Source: Patiria miniata (taxonomy: Eukaryota > Echinodermata > Asteroidea > Valvatida > Asterinidae). Taken from it: a DNA stretch of 64,000 bases. The stretch is from the NCBI RefSeq assembly GCF_015706575.1, contig NW_024037072.1, positions 2,113,001-2,177,000 of the forward strand, in the 5' to 3' direction. Position 1 is the stretch's first letter, and every line of letters begins with the position of its first letter. The notes under the pieces were generated by a model. The model made no database searches and had not been told where the DNA came from. It saw only the letters and a list, made by a program, of their open reading frames with translations. Shown one piece after another: positions 49,076-60,700 of the stretch. The position numbers and the translations under genes are program-made.

Positions 49076-49095
49076 TTACCAAGATATATATTATA

Positions 49096-49456
49096 AGCCC
49101 TTTTCACACTAGAGCCTCTCAACCCGGGTTGAACTCAACCCTGGGTGAACCTAGTGCCGCCCCGGGATGAGTTTTTGATTTTTCAACCCTGCGTTCAACC
49201 CTGCAACGTTTCACACTTGTTTCATGCAAACCAAGCTTATTTCACTCGGTTGCTACTGTTTTGAACCCTGGCAAGAATTTCAACCCAGGTTGAAAATCTC
49301 AACCCTGGTCTGGAGCAGGGTTGAGTTCAACCCGGGGCGAAATCAATCTCGGGGTTGACGCAGGGTTGACGCAGGGTTGAAATTCTTCAAGTGTGAAACG
49401 ATGCGTGTTTTCAACCCGGCGTCAACCCTGAGATTTCTCTGGTGAGAAAAGGGCTT
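49096..49456. mobile_element. MITE-2, copy 1 (AGCCCTTTTC ends)
   Basis: About 360 bases with ends AGCCCTTTTCACACTAGAG / TCTGGTGAGAAAAGGGCT and an interior of CAACCC/GGGTTG modules. An inverted copy lies at 52.9 kb. The interior itself folds because of the many AACCCTG/CAGGGTT pairs. Confidence 0.8.
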
Positions 49457-51033
49457 TTAAATTCATGATTTAGAGAAATGATCCAAACTGCTAGTGTGTA
49501 TCCTTGACCATTAGCAGACGATGAATGTGTAAGATTTGAGCATTTTCAGATTAAGTCACTCAAGAACAAAAAAATATTGTCTTATTTGTAATGTCCGTGA
49601 CGCTGGAATTTCCCAAACGGTTGGGACGTGGTCTAACCCTTGTTCATTAATTTAATTTCATCGCTTGCTGTCAATGCCAAATTCCTTAAAAAAATTTACA
49701 TACATGTATGCGTTTCATTTTTGTCACCTCTAATACTGTTTGTGCAAAAGGCAAAATTAATAATAACATAGCTTTGTGTAATGCTGTGCAATGATACATG
49801 TACATGTAGTTAGAAAAAAGCGTCCGTGTTTATAACAAGTGTTTCCAACAAAAACTAAAAATTCACATTCCTTCCGTTGTCTGATAAAGAAAAATCTAAA
49901 TATTGGTTAAAAGACATGTAGAAAATTCCAGTGTATCTGGATAAAATAATTGAATCTCCAGTGAATTATTCGGTGTTATTCAACAATGGAAATATGATTT
50001 TCTGCAAAACGTGAAAGGAGTGCCTACTATATGTGTATTTAAAGGTGCAATACATTTGACTTTTCATGATTATAAAGTGTCTTAAACTGTAGCAGTAACT
50101 ACATGTTGATACAGTGGTAATGAATGTGGTCTCGGCATGAAAGTTCAGAATGATGTGCAGTGATTAGCAGTAGTAGTGTTTAAACACGCACACACAAATT
50201 TATCAAATTTGACTATCGTGCAATCTTTGTTGGTGTGAGAATTTTGAAAAATCTTATGGGAGACATGATATTGTTAGGCCAAAAAAAAATTCTGCTTCCT
50301 ATTACATGGCATTTGAAAATAGGGTAGGTAGGGACATTTTGTTTTTGGCAAATTGTTGGTGTATGATCATATGGAGGTGTCTGCGTGTAGTCAAGGGTAA
50401 AAGGTAGTAATTGATGATTTTTGTTGTTTTTTCCTCATCCCCCCCCCCCCCCAAAAAAAGGATTAGGGTAGGGGCTGTCAAAATAGGGTAGGTAGGGTAA
50501 CCGGAAGCAGAACTATTATTTTTTTTTGCCTTAGTCATCGTACGAGCAGGACTGAAACATGAAATAATGTATTGGATCTGTGTCCCACATGCCACAAGGC
50601 ATATGGGATGCCGTGTTGCATGAGTGTGTGTGGAATAACAAACTTATCTTCAAGCAGACTTGGCGCACAATAAAGACAGAACACACACATTGCACACACA
50701 TTTTTCAGTGTTTATCCTATTACATGCGTGCGCAGTTAGGAATAGCGTGCATATCTTAGAATATACGCAGAATGTGATATGGACTCTGGTGTACGGGATA
50801 ACACCACACTGTTGTTGCCATGAATCGACCAATCAGGATCAAGGATTCCAGTTTGCTTGAAGATAAACGCAGAAGTACAAATAGCCTTGACCAAGGCGTT
50901 GGGCTTATCGATTCGCCGATAAAATCGCCGATAAGAAAATCCCTAATCAACTTGGCAAGGCATAATTGCGTGCACATATATCGATGCCCGTACGCTGCTA
51001 GTGAGAAAGTAACTTGTACCATACAGCGAGGCT

Positions 51034-51182
51034 ATGCTTGCACGTACGCACGTACACACACGTACATGTACTCGTACAACAGCCATGCACACACAGTGCA
51101 TGCATGAGCTAGTCCGCGTAACCCGTTCGAGAGGCCACGCGGCGCGTATATCACCCACACGTACGTACGTACGTACGTACAC
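51034..51182. repeat. Simple ACGTAC/CACACGTA repeats
   Basis: Runs of ACGTACGTACGTACGTAC at about 51162-51180 and of CACGTACGCACGTACACACA to the left. The Tyr/Val-rich open frames here are by-products. Confidence 0.8.
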
Positions 51183-51617
51183 CCACACGCAGAACACAGT
51201 AGGCCTACATTTACTGCCTTATTACACCATGCGTACATGTACAGTCCGTACTCACGTGTGTGTGCTTGCTGGTTGTGTTAGTACCGAACCGTTCGTACGG
51301 ACAAGGGTCGTGGTACACGCACGTAGCCGCGTTGATTGTGGGTGCAGGGCCAGGGCCCGATTATCTCCCTTTGACAAAAAGCTGAGAGACCGCATTGAAC
51401 AAGGCTAAAGTACAAACTGTTTGCAATCATTTTGTGAGAGTGGGTAACAGAGTGTGTAAGGCTTTGGAGCACACAGCATGAGAACAATTTTGGAAATCGT
51501 GTTAGGATCACAAAAGTGAAAGTTTTATGAGAAAAAAACTGCAATGAGGAATATAGGAAGTGTTCGGAGTATACCCCTTGAACAAATCCGGGTGCGATGT
51601 AACCCACAACAAAATGA

Positions 51618-51905
51618 TAAGGGCGAGTCAGGTTGGCGTGGTGGTCACTTTCCTCGCCTTCCACCTCTGTGGCCCAGGTTCGATTCCTGCCTTCGTCCAC
51701 ATTTGGATTGGGTTTTTAGTCCCTACCTGATTCCGTGGGTTTCCCCAGAATATTCTTTTGGATTTTTTCCTCCCACCTCTAAAACTGTAATTTCTTCTCA
51801 TTGTCTCCTCTACAAGTTTCTTCAGGCTTGCGAGCTTACAGTGCCTGGGGTGCTTTTGGGGATTCCTTTGCTTCAGTACCAGAAAGATAATAATAAATAT
51901 GCCTG
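51618..51905 (+). repeat. tRNA-derived SINE
   Basis: A-box-like GGCGTGGTGGTCACTTTCC, B box GGTTCGATTCC, body with CCAGAATATTCTTTTGG and TTTCTTCAGGCTTGCGAGCT, then an AATAATAAATA tail. Same family as the minus-strand copy at 14.45 kb. Confidence 0.85.
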
Positions 51906-52049
51906 CGCAATGAATATTTGGGGGTAAGTTATGGTGAATTCCTTGAAATATTGTCCATGTAAAGTAAAAACCATCATTGTTAATATCAGTATTGTCAGAT
52001 GTTATAATAATGTTATCAGTGTATGCTCATGATAAACACTTGATCAAGT

Positions 52050-52102
52050 GATGGCATTTCCTCTGTGAAGGAATTTCCTCTGTGATGGAATTTCCCCTGT
52101 GT
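52050..52102. repeat. Short tandem repeat, about 18 bases
   Basis: Three copies of GGAATTTCCTCTGTGA with small changes. No function apparent. Confidence 0.6.
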
Positions 52103-52913
52103 ACCAAAGATTGTAACCTTATTAAAATCTATCAACAATAATGTTCATTTGAAGTGTACTTTCTTTGGTGTGCTGGCTTATAGTTTTAAGAAAGCTGATG
52201 AAGCATTTCGCTTGGTCAGACTAGTAAATGATCCGAACTCTTTCATTTTAATTGGAATACCACATTCAGGGATCTCACAGTTTGTTTCACAGTTTGTTTC
52301 ACAAACTTGTAAGTGTTTTACATTTTCAGTGAAGAACTTGTAATTTGTATGAAGCACCTTGGAACATAGAAAATAAATGCAAAATTTGATTACAAAACAA
52401 ACTAACAAACAAACAAACTTCGATTGGATGAAATGAGCAACACTTTAAAAGTACTTGTATCTTCCTTTTATTTACAATTCCTTTGAAATAAAATACGAAA
52501 TACCACTTACAATGTGCTAACAAGCTGAATACCAAATAGAGTAATAGTATAGGGTTGATTTAAGATAATACACATTTAGAAAGAACGTTACATCTTAGCT
52601 CCAAGAAAAGTCAAAGATATGAAACGACTTCTGACCCCTGTGAAGAATTTTCTTTCAAAGCATGTTTCAAAGTTCACTTTCTAACAATCAACAACGACGT
52701 GGTATTCTGTAACTGAAAACAGTCACAGATTTGTCATTGTCACACTGAGAGCAACGTGTGGGCACAAAAAGAGGCTGATGGATTCTAAAACAAATACAAG
52801 AAGGTTGGCATTAAGTGGATGTTCGATATTAGTTATTATACTGAGTGTTCAATTGGGCATTTCACAATACTTCAGAATGCTAAAATCACCTATCTACTCA
52901 CCGTAAATCCAAT

Positions 52914-53269
52914 AAGGCCTTTTCCCACTAGACAAATCTCGGGGTTGACGCAGGGTTGAAAACACGCGGTGTTTCACACTGGAAAATTTTCAACCCTGCG
53001 TCAACCCAGCGTCAACCCTGGGAAAGATTTCCCACTGGTTTAAACTCAACCCTGCTCCAGACCAGGGTTGACATTTTCAACCCGGGTTGAAAATCGTGCC
53101 AGGGTTCCAAACAGTAGTAACTGAGTAAAATAAGCTCGGTTTGCACGAAACAAGTGTGAAACCGTTAGGGTTGAATGCGGGGTTGAAAAATAAACTCAAC
53201 CCGGGGCGGCACTGGTTTCACCCAGGGTTGAGGTCAACGTGGGTTAAGAGGCTCTAGTGGGAAAAGGCC
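52914..53269. mobile_element. MITE-2, copy 2
   Basis: Inverted copy of the 49.1 kb element, with ends AGGCCTTTTCCCACTAGA / CTCTAGTGGGAAAAGGCC. AATA lies on both sides and may be the target duplication. Confidence 0.8.
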
Positions 53270-53696
53270 AATAGCAGCATAAGACCTCTTCACACAATCG
53301 TCTTGCCTATCAACACAGGTCCATCTTAATCGGAACTGGGTCGGCAAGGTATACCGTTCACACTAACACCCGACCACTGCTGACCAGGGATGAGAGGCTG
53401 TACCTGGGTAGAGTGCTGGACCTTTGCTGAACCCTTGTAGGCTTTTTGCTCGAGTGAAAGGGTTCCCCAAATCGCCGTGTCAGATCCCCAATTTTGGATA
53501 GTGTGAGAGTCCCTATACAGTCACTGATACGACAGGATAACACGGTCTTAGTCTTAGTACACAATTCCCCCTTCAACAGTAAAAAAAGGTTGGAAGGAAG
53601 GTTCATGGGCATGATCCTGATGCCTATGGTGCACGAACATGCAGGCAGGATGCAAGCAACAAAAACCCTGCCCTATTACACAGTACCACTGTCCTT

Positions 53697-54062
53697 CCAA
53701 TTCGGGCGATTCACAATGCAGTGCGCCACCAAGAGTTTGCCATGGAGAGATCATTTTTCAAGTTTAAGGTCGACAAAACATGGCCCATTTGAATGAGTGT
53801 CAGTAGACAACTTGAGCTTATTTGTTATAGATTGGGGCATAGCGTTCTGCCGCCTTACAAAAAACACCATATTAATAAAAAGAAAAAAAGGGCAAACAGA
53901 TACTCGAATCATACGCTTACGAAACTACTGACCGGAAAAAGAAACAATTTCAAATGTCCCGCGCTGCAAATTTGTCGACCATCTCCCACAATGCACTGGG
54001 AAAAATGAACTCTCCGTGGCAAACTCTTGGTGGCGCACTGCATTGTGAATCGCCCGAATTGG
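53697..54062. mobile_element. Element with inverted arms of about 60 bases
   Basis: CCAATTCGGGCGATTCACAA and the following GCAGTGCGCCACCAAGAG recur exactly in reverse at the right end, and pairing goes on through CATGGAGAG/CTCCGTGG. The middle is unpaired and non-coding. Confidence 0.75.
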
Positions 54063-54608
54063 ATATCAGTTGTAGGTGTCACAGCGCCCTCTCTAGTACA
54101 CACACAGAGTTCATAGAGACACCAATACACCTATGTCTCGTGCCCACATGTACAGCACTCTGAGGCAGGTTTTTAGCAACTTCCAGTAGTCCAACACATT
54201 TTGCAGGATACAACATTAACATTTAATACTGTGCACACACGTTAATAGCTTACACCTGTTTCTGATTGGCATTCCAGAGTCGCACCAAATTAAATTTTCC
54301 TAAAAATCTGAATTGAGTTTGACATGTGAAACATTAGGACCGCCTTCACATGCAAGACATGAAAGATCGACTGCCACAGGTACTCAGAATGACTCCAACA
54401 GAGCATCTTGATTTTAAATGTTACCCTAGTAAATGGGAAATTAAAGTTTGCCTGACTGAAACCAAATTCTAACTCGGCGGACCTGAGTTGCTTCAAATTA
54501 CTTTTTAGTTCCACTCGAATCTGAAGTGCCAGCCTAACATGTGTGTTAGCTCTTTCCCTTGCGGAACAGAGTTGTTTTGACAGAAATGGCGCCCTCTAGC
54601 GGCAGGCT

Positions 54609-54707
54609 TTAGGAGCTAGCTGTCCTGCCCATGGGTACCGATGATTGGGTGCTGGGGACCGGCTGTCGTCCTGAAATCTTGTTGGCAAGGTTGCCGATGA
54701 TTGCGGC
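54609..54707 (-). CDS. KRIT1: KRIT1 last exon
   Basis: Encodes AAIIGNLANKISGR, the final F3 helix, then a Ser/Pro-rich tail ending RTASS and TAA. Acceptor TTTTTCAG. The tail after the helix is longer than in vertebrates, where the protein ends soon after this helix. Confidence 0.88.
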   Translation of the reverse strand, partial: AAIIGNLANKISGRQPVPSTQSSVPMGRTASS

Positions 54708-57700
54708 CTGAAAAATGATTCAACAAAAGACATGACATTGGAATCAACGAGCAAGTTCAGGCAAGCACCATTAGCCAACTAGTGGTTGATTTGTGACGTA
54801 ACCTATGCCTGCGCACTAACAGCAGGGCGCACTAATAACAGGGTGCAAAGTCTCTAGTCTAATGATGGTCAAAACATCATGAAACGACCGGTTCGTGGCT
54901 CCCTGCCGTGCATTATTGATGCGTAAGGCTATTGTTAACCAGTGATGCAACCGGCCCTTAGTCTATGGAATAGACTTTTGCACAGCAAGGGTCTATGATA
55001 CGCGAGCAGATTCGGCGATTAATTATGCAAAACAAGACTGCTTCTTGACCTCAAGATTCTGACCATTCAGTGCGCACCTTGTATCAAGTCTTGTATCGGA
55101 TGTTAAACAAAGCCATTAAATAGTGCCCAGAATTGTTGTCATTTTAGTACTCTACAACTGAGATAGAAAGGGTGAAGGATTGGCAGGCGGTAGACGTACT
55201 TGTTTGGATCTGATGGGCACAGTGCGTATTGTGCCTCCATGGTCCTGCATGTGTAGTTTGAGCGTCTGCATATCGGCTGAGCATTGCCACGTCAGACCGG
55301 GTCTGTAGCTCTCACTCAGTTTCATGGACTGTAAAGAAAAAAAAAAATCAAAATAATTAGGAAATGCTATACAACACCAACGCTGCCACCAACACATGGT
55401 CACAAGATGTTCCCTTGTGAGCCAGTGCCTGATATATGCAACACATATGAAATACACGTATTCGCAATCCACATCTGGTTTACACACATGTACCGCCTCT
55501 TTCTTGGCACAGTGCCAGCATTGTGTATTTCGTATCATGTCTACATATAGTTCAAACCTTACACACAATGGACGGCGTTTTCACGAAGTGACAAAAACCT
55601 CAATATCATGCAAAAAGGTCATTCCGAGATAATCGCCTTTGAAGTTAATAGTTTTTTCAAAACACCTTTTCGACTAGTTTTTAGTTATAGATTTTGGAAA
55701 TTCTTGCATTGTCAAGTAACGTATGCTTTGTTCTTTGCTAATTCAAAGTTGTTTATTAGAAGTCTCTCTTAATTAAACTGTAATTCATTAATAAAGATCA
55801 ATAAAGACATTCTTTACTTTGTGAAAACAGCAAAACCCAGAGGCCTCACTATTTTGTCCCACTAAGTTGTACACACTCTTCGTCACTTTGTGAAATAACA
55901 AAACGTTCCAAGAAATTGTTACATTTGCGCGTCTTACGCACTGCAGCACGTGCGCGTCTGTTCTTTATGGACATCTTTTGCGGCGCGTCCACTCCCATCC
56001 TAACGCGTGTGTAAAGAAATGCATTATTCCTTTGGCCCTGCTTACGAGGTAAGTTTTTGTCACTTCATGAAAACAAAAACACAGATTTCAGGCTTTTTTT
56101 CAAATGTTTGTTTACGATAATTACAAACGTAAACAATATTTCGCTTTGAAACTCGCCAAATTCTTCTTTTTGTCAAGTGCAATAAGTTGGCCAGCAAAAC
56201 TGAAAATCGAAAAAAATTATCGATTTTGCAAGTTTTTGTCACTTCGTGAAAACACCGTCGATTTGTGGGATCGACTGAAGAAAAGAACATGAGAAAGGAT
56301 GTAACAAGGACTGGAAAGGAAATTAAATGCACAGTGTAAAAAGACTTGTTTTTCTCATGGCATTCATAGATTCCAGTGGTGTCAGTAACACGTATCTCCA
56401 AATCACGGGCTTGCCCAGTGACCAGAAATCCATTTCTCACTGAGGCTGCCATGTACTTGCATCCACTTGTGTGGCAATGAAGCGATTGCTGCAAGGCCTG
56501 CTGCTTAGGAACACAAATCAGCAAATGGCTCTTGTCTGGATCTGAACCCACATTGCAATCTGAGTAAACTGTCATCACGTACCTTACTGATTGCATGGAT
56601 GAGATGAATACCCCTGCAGTTGACGCCCACAAAGACCGGTGGCGCCTGGTTGGAACCAGACTGTCTGCCTGGTGACGGACCCAGCTGAGCTGAACCAAAG
56701 AAATAGGCTGACCCGTACACGCTGAAGCCGCGACAGTGCTCAAGGTACAACAACTGTAGTTTCTGCAATTGTCAAATCCAATACAATCCAGTATTAACTT
56801 GTGTAGTACGAAATTAAGGGTATCTTGCTTAAATCTATAATCAAAGGAAATCTGATGACATTAATTTCTACTTACCGTGACATCTTTGACGCCTTTCTGC
56901 GTGACGTTGCGATGCTCTGTGATTATCTTCTGCGCCCAGTTGACAGAGCGCCCTCCTTGACTCTTTGTGTCCAGTTTGATGGCTGGGATGAAATGACGCA
57001 GGTTGATGTTGCTGTTTCAAGAACAAAGAGAACAAGTTATTTTAAGTTTCAAGATGAATCATTTTTTTAGTTTAAACCAAAGATATTTAAGTCACAAAAG
57101 AGATTTGTCCATGGCGTATCTGCTAAGCTACTTCCCTACGAAGTTATTTATTTCAATTATTACCAAAAAAACATTTCATTCAATGGAGAACTGACAAACC
57201 CTAAAGTAATCAAGCACTCTACTTGAACAACTTGCATTTTTAAGGGATTTTATTCTTTTAACCACAATGAATATTCGTGTCTGAACAGAACTTACGTCAG
57301 GAAACTTGGCTTGTGCTTTCTGGGGTCATGATCCCCGTAGACAATCTAAAAACAAAAGAGATAATGCATAAAAGAAATGGCATTTGTGGTATGTTACTGT
57401 TGAAAGATGAAAAAGCTGAAAAGCTTAACATTACAAACCACATGAGAGTAACATTGATAGTGACAAGTTTTTTTAGACTCTTCAAAAATTTTGAAGGAAA
57501 ATTTTAAATTTACGGTATTTGCAAACGTTCTGTTGTACACATTTAAGCCACTGGTTTACAAAAACGTTTGAAAATTATTTACTATTGTCATTATTAGCCG
57601 AGTGTTTAATCACACTATCCTTTTAAAGTTTTCAATTTTCCGTTACAAATAGAAAAATGTAAACCAAAAATAGGCATTTGAAAAATCTTGAACAAATGAA

Positions 57701-60700
57701 ATGAATTTCAATTAACTGTCTCTTTTTGTCCTCTTCATGCTTACCTGCATGTACAGCCCCGCTAACGTAACAGCATCAGCATCACTGCAGGGGTACATCC
57801 CCTTCAGAACGTTGACTAGGCACTCGTCAAAAAGCGTCTTGACTGCATGAGCGTCCTTGATCTGGTGAGAAATGAAAATAGTAATTATTTTAAGATCCGT
57901 ACAGAGAATGACATGAGTCTTCATGAGATAGGGGGCTTTTCGCATTGTCCAAAATCTCTGTGTTGGCCCCGGAGATTCAGGGAACCCATTTCAGACTAGC
58001 AGGAACCCAACATGGCTTCTACACAGGTATGGTGCTCTGCACAGGTATGGTGCTCTGCACAGGTGCAATCCCACCATGATTCGGACCAGGGTTAAAGGGA
58101 ATATACAACATTTGCAAACATTGAAAAATAAAACTACCAAGTTTTTGTGAAATACCTTAATAGGATGTTGGTAAATGACAGTCTAAAGCATCCTGTAAAA
58201 TTATGGCACCTGGTGTGAAGTCATTTTCAAGAAAATGGTATTTTTGTAAAAATTTCCAGCGGTGGTCGGCCGACCACCGTTGGAAAAACTATTTTTCAAC
58301 TACTGTTCCAAATTTACCATTAATTCAGTCCAAATTTTGTTTGCTATTGGTTACATGTTCATGAACGGGTGCAGGCCAGCTAGACTGGTACCCTTACCTT
58401 ACAATTTTCCGCCATCTGTAAATTGATCCATTTTATATTTAGTGGAGTGTTTTAGTGTTTTTCTTGGTTTTTCCAGCATTTTCAAACACAAAACTTCAAA
58501 CATGTGAGTGTAACAATATTTGATCTATTATACTAACCCCTCAAATAGTTCATTTCTGAAAACTACAGCAAAAGCCAATGATGTATATTCCCTTTAAGAG
58601 GCTCTACCTGGGTAGAAAATCCCCCCAAAACCGCTGAAATATGGCTGCAGCGTGCACGCTCCATCTCTACTGTGCGTCAAGTTTGCTTGAAGATAAATTT
58701 GTGATTCCACCCACGCTTGTGAAAAATGAACATGGAAAATGCAGTGCGTCTGTGTTTTATATAAGAAACATTAATACCCATTACTCACACTCGTGGGATA
58801 ACTAATATTGGAGCACAAAATGCACATATTTGAAGTAAGAGTTTCCAAACTAAGGAGGTGAGTTTGTTTGTGTTCTTACCGTCCTTTCGTCATCCACTGT
58901 GAGCAATGCGTCTCGTCTCAGATACAGCAACGGCTGCTCTGTTTCTGGGTTGTAATTGGTCAGCTGTCGGATGATCATACTCCACTGTTTGACGTGTAAT
59001 ACTGGCTTGTGTTCTGGCCTCATCTGCAAATCTATGCAAGAAAATCGGAAAGATTCCTGCTACACTTGCAATAGAGCTGTCAGGACGTTAAGTCGGGTGT
59101 AACATTTGGACAGGAAATTTGAGGTATAGTTCATGTCGAAACCCTACAATAGCCATTAATACCTGATTGTGGGCAAAATAACATGCAAAAGATGCTTTGG
59201 GGCAATTCCACGGTTACTCACGTAACATTTTTGATGCACGTGTGAGTTTCCTTGGGCTGTAATTACCTTACTGAAAAGGTTTAATAACTGTTATCCCCAT
59301 GGTAGATAGAGTAGACCCAGACCTACCTAAGCACCAAAGATGACATCCAGAAAAAAGTGTTATGTATGATAAACAAGACGCACAAAATCGGTTACTCACG
59401 CTACGAAAATGTAACGTGAGTAACCGTGGAATTGCCCTTATGTGTTTAGGTTGTCCATCGCTTGCCCGTTGGTTGCCTGTTGGTATCACATCATAAAAAA
59501 CATGGTCTATACAAGAAAAGGGTACACTAGTGCAAATGTTTTCAGAAATTTAAAAAATGCCAGAAATGCTGCAATTGCAGAAGGATTTACAGCCCTAGGC
59601 TTTTGACTACTTCTTGAGTAAAACAGGGACTTACGTAAGCTTTGTGACGCTATCCATATTGCAAAGGCGTGCTGACAACCTCGTGGTAACTCCAGTTGCT
59701 GCAAACATTCAATGCATGCACATTAATTGCAATGATTAATAAATATGTACTGCAATTATAGTAATTATTAAAAAAAATCTTTGCGAGTTTAGAAACAATA
59801 CTTAAAAACTTAGAATGTTTCACTTCTCAGGAGTTCACATCTGTAAAATCAGGACTTTTGGTATCGTATTTTGCTATTGTAACTTCAAGCTACTACACTG
59901 TTCATTTTACAAGAAAACGTTAACTTCTTATCAATACTGGGGAATAGGAATTAGGAATTTGAATCTGAAATACCTTGAGAAGTTGTGACACGGTAGTATT
60001 GCTGCCGGCAGGGAGTTCTAACATTACGTGGGAACCGTCAAGGTCCATCAGATGAACGTCAATTCTTACTGGCTGTCAATCAAATCAATTCAAATCAAGT
60101 CAATCAACTCGTTTATACTACGCTGCATCGGGAGTCCTGTTTATTACGTCACGATTTACTATGTTTTGTCTGCTGCCCCCAACAACGACTTTTACACAAA
60201 TTGCACATTCCGGTCAAAACAGGACCTGAAAATCAGCTCTCAAAAGTACCTTTTGTACTCATTTCATGACAGACACAATAGTCGTTTTTATTTCATCACA
60301 CCTTAGGCTACATATACCCGAAAAATGACGGAAATGTCTTCAAGCATTCCACAAACCCCTTTAAAGTGTAGTGGTAATTCCCTTAGACAGCAAGAGTTAC
60401 TCTGTCAAAAAAACATAGCCGCGTCCAAATTATTTGGCTACGGCTGGATATAACACATGGGCCTATGGGAAGTGGCTGCAGCCGTTTGTATAGGCCCGTG
60501 TGTCATTTCCAGCAGTAGCCATTAATTAAGACACGGCCTTAAAAAGTCCATCCTCGTTTTCAGGTCTATTTTTGTTGTTGTAATTGAATCAGAGAAGTTT
60601 CTTACAGGTTTCTGCGTGGCTTCTTTGAGGAGAGCAGCTACCATCTCCCACTCATTCTGCCGAGATTCCTCGCACAGATTCAGTGGAGTCCGATCTTCCT

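Larger units (their letters stand above)
46226..54608. other. Spacer between the convergent ALS2 and KRIT1 genes
   Basis: About 8.4 kb between the ALS2 poly(A) signal and the KRIT1 stop. All open frames are short and without family features. It contains the SINEs, MITEs and hairpins listed separately; the gaps between them are AT-rich and look non-coding. KRIT1's 3' UTR must lie at the right end, but no strong signal could be chosen. Confidence 0.6.

Noticed and set aside
51034..51408. 124-codon frame rich in Thr/Arg/His
   Set aside because: Built from ACGTAC and CACACGTA simple repeats.
56060..56743. 227-codon minus-strand open frame
   Set aside because: Its first part overlaps the KRIT1 F3 exon in a wrong frame, and the rest reads intron. 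The true frame gives the KRIT1 sequence.
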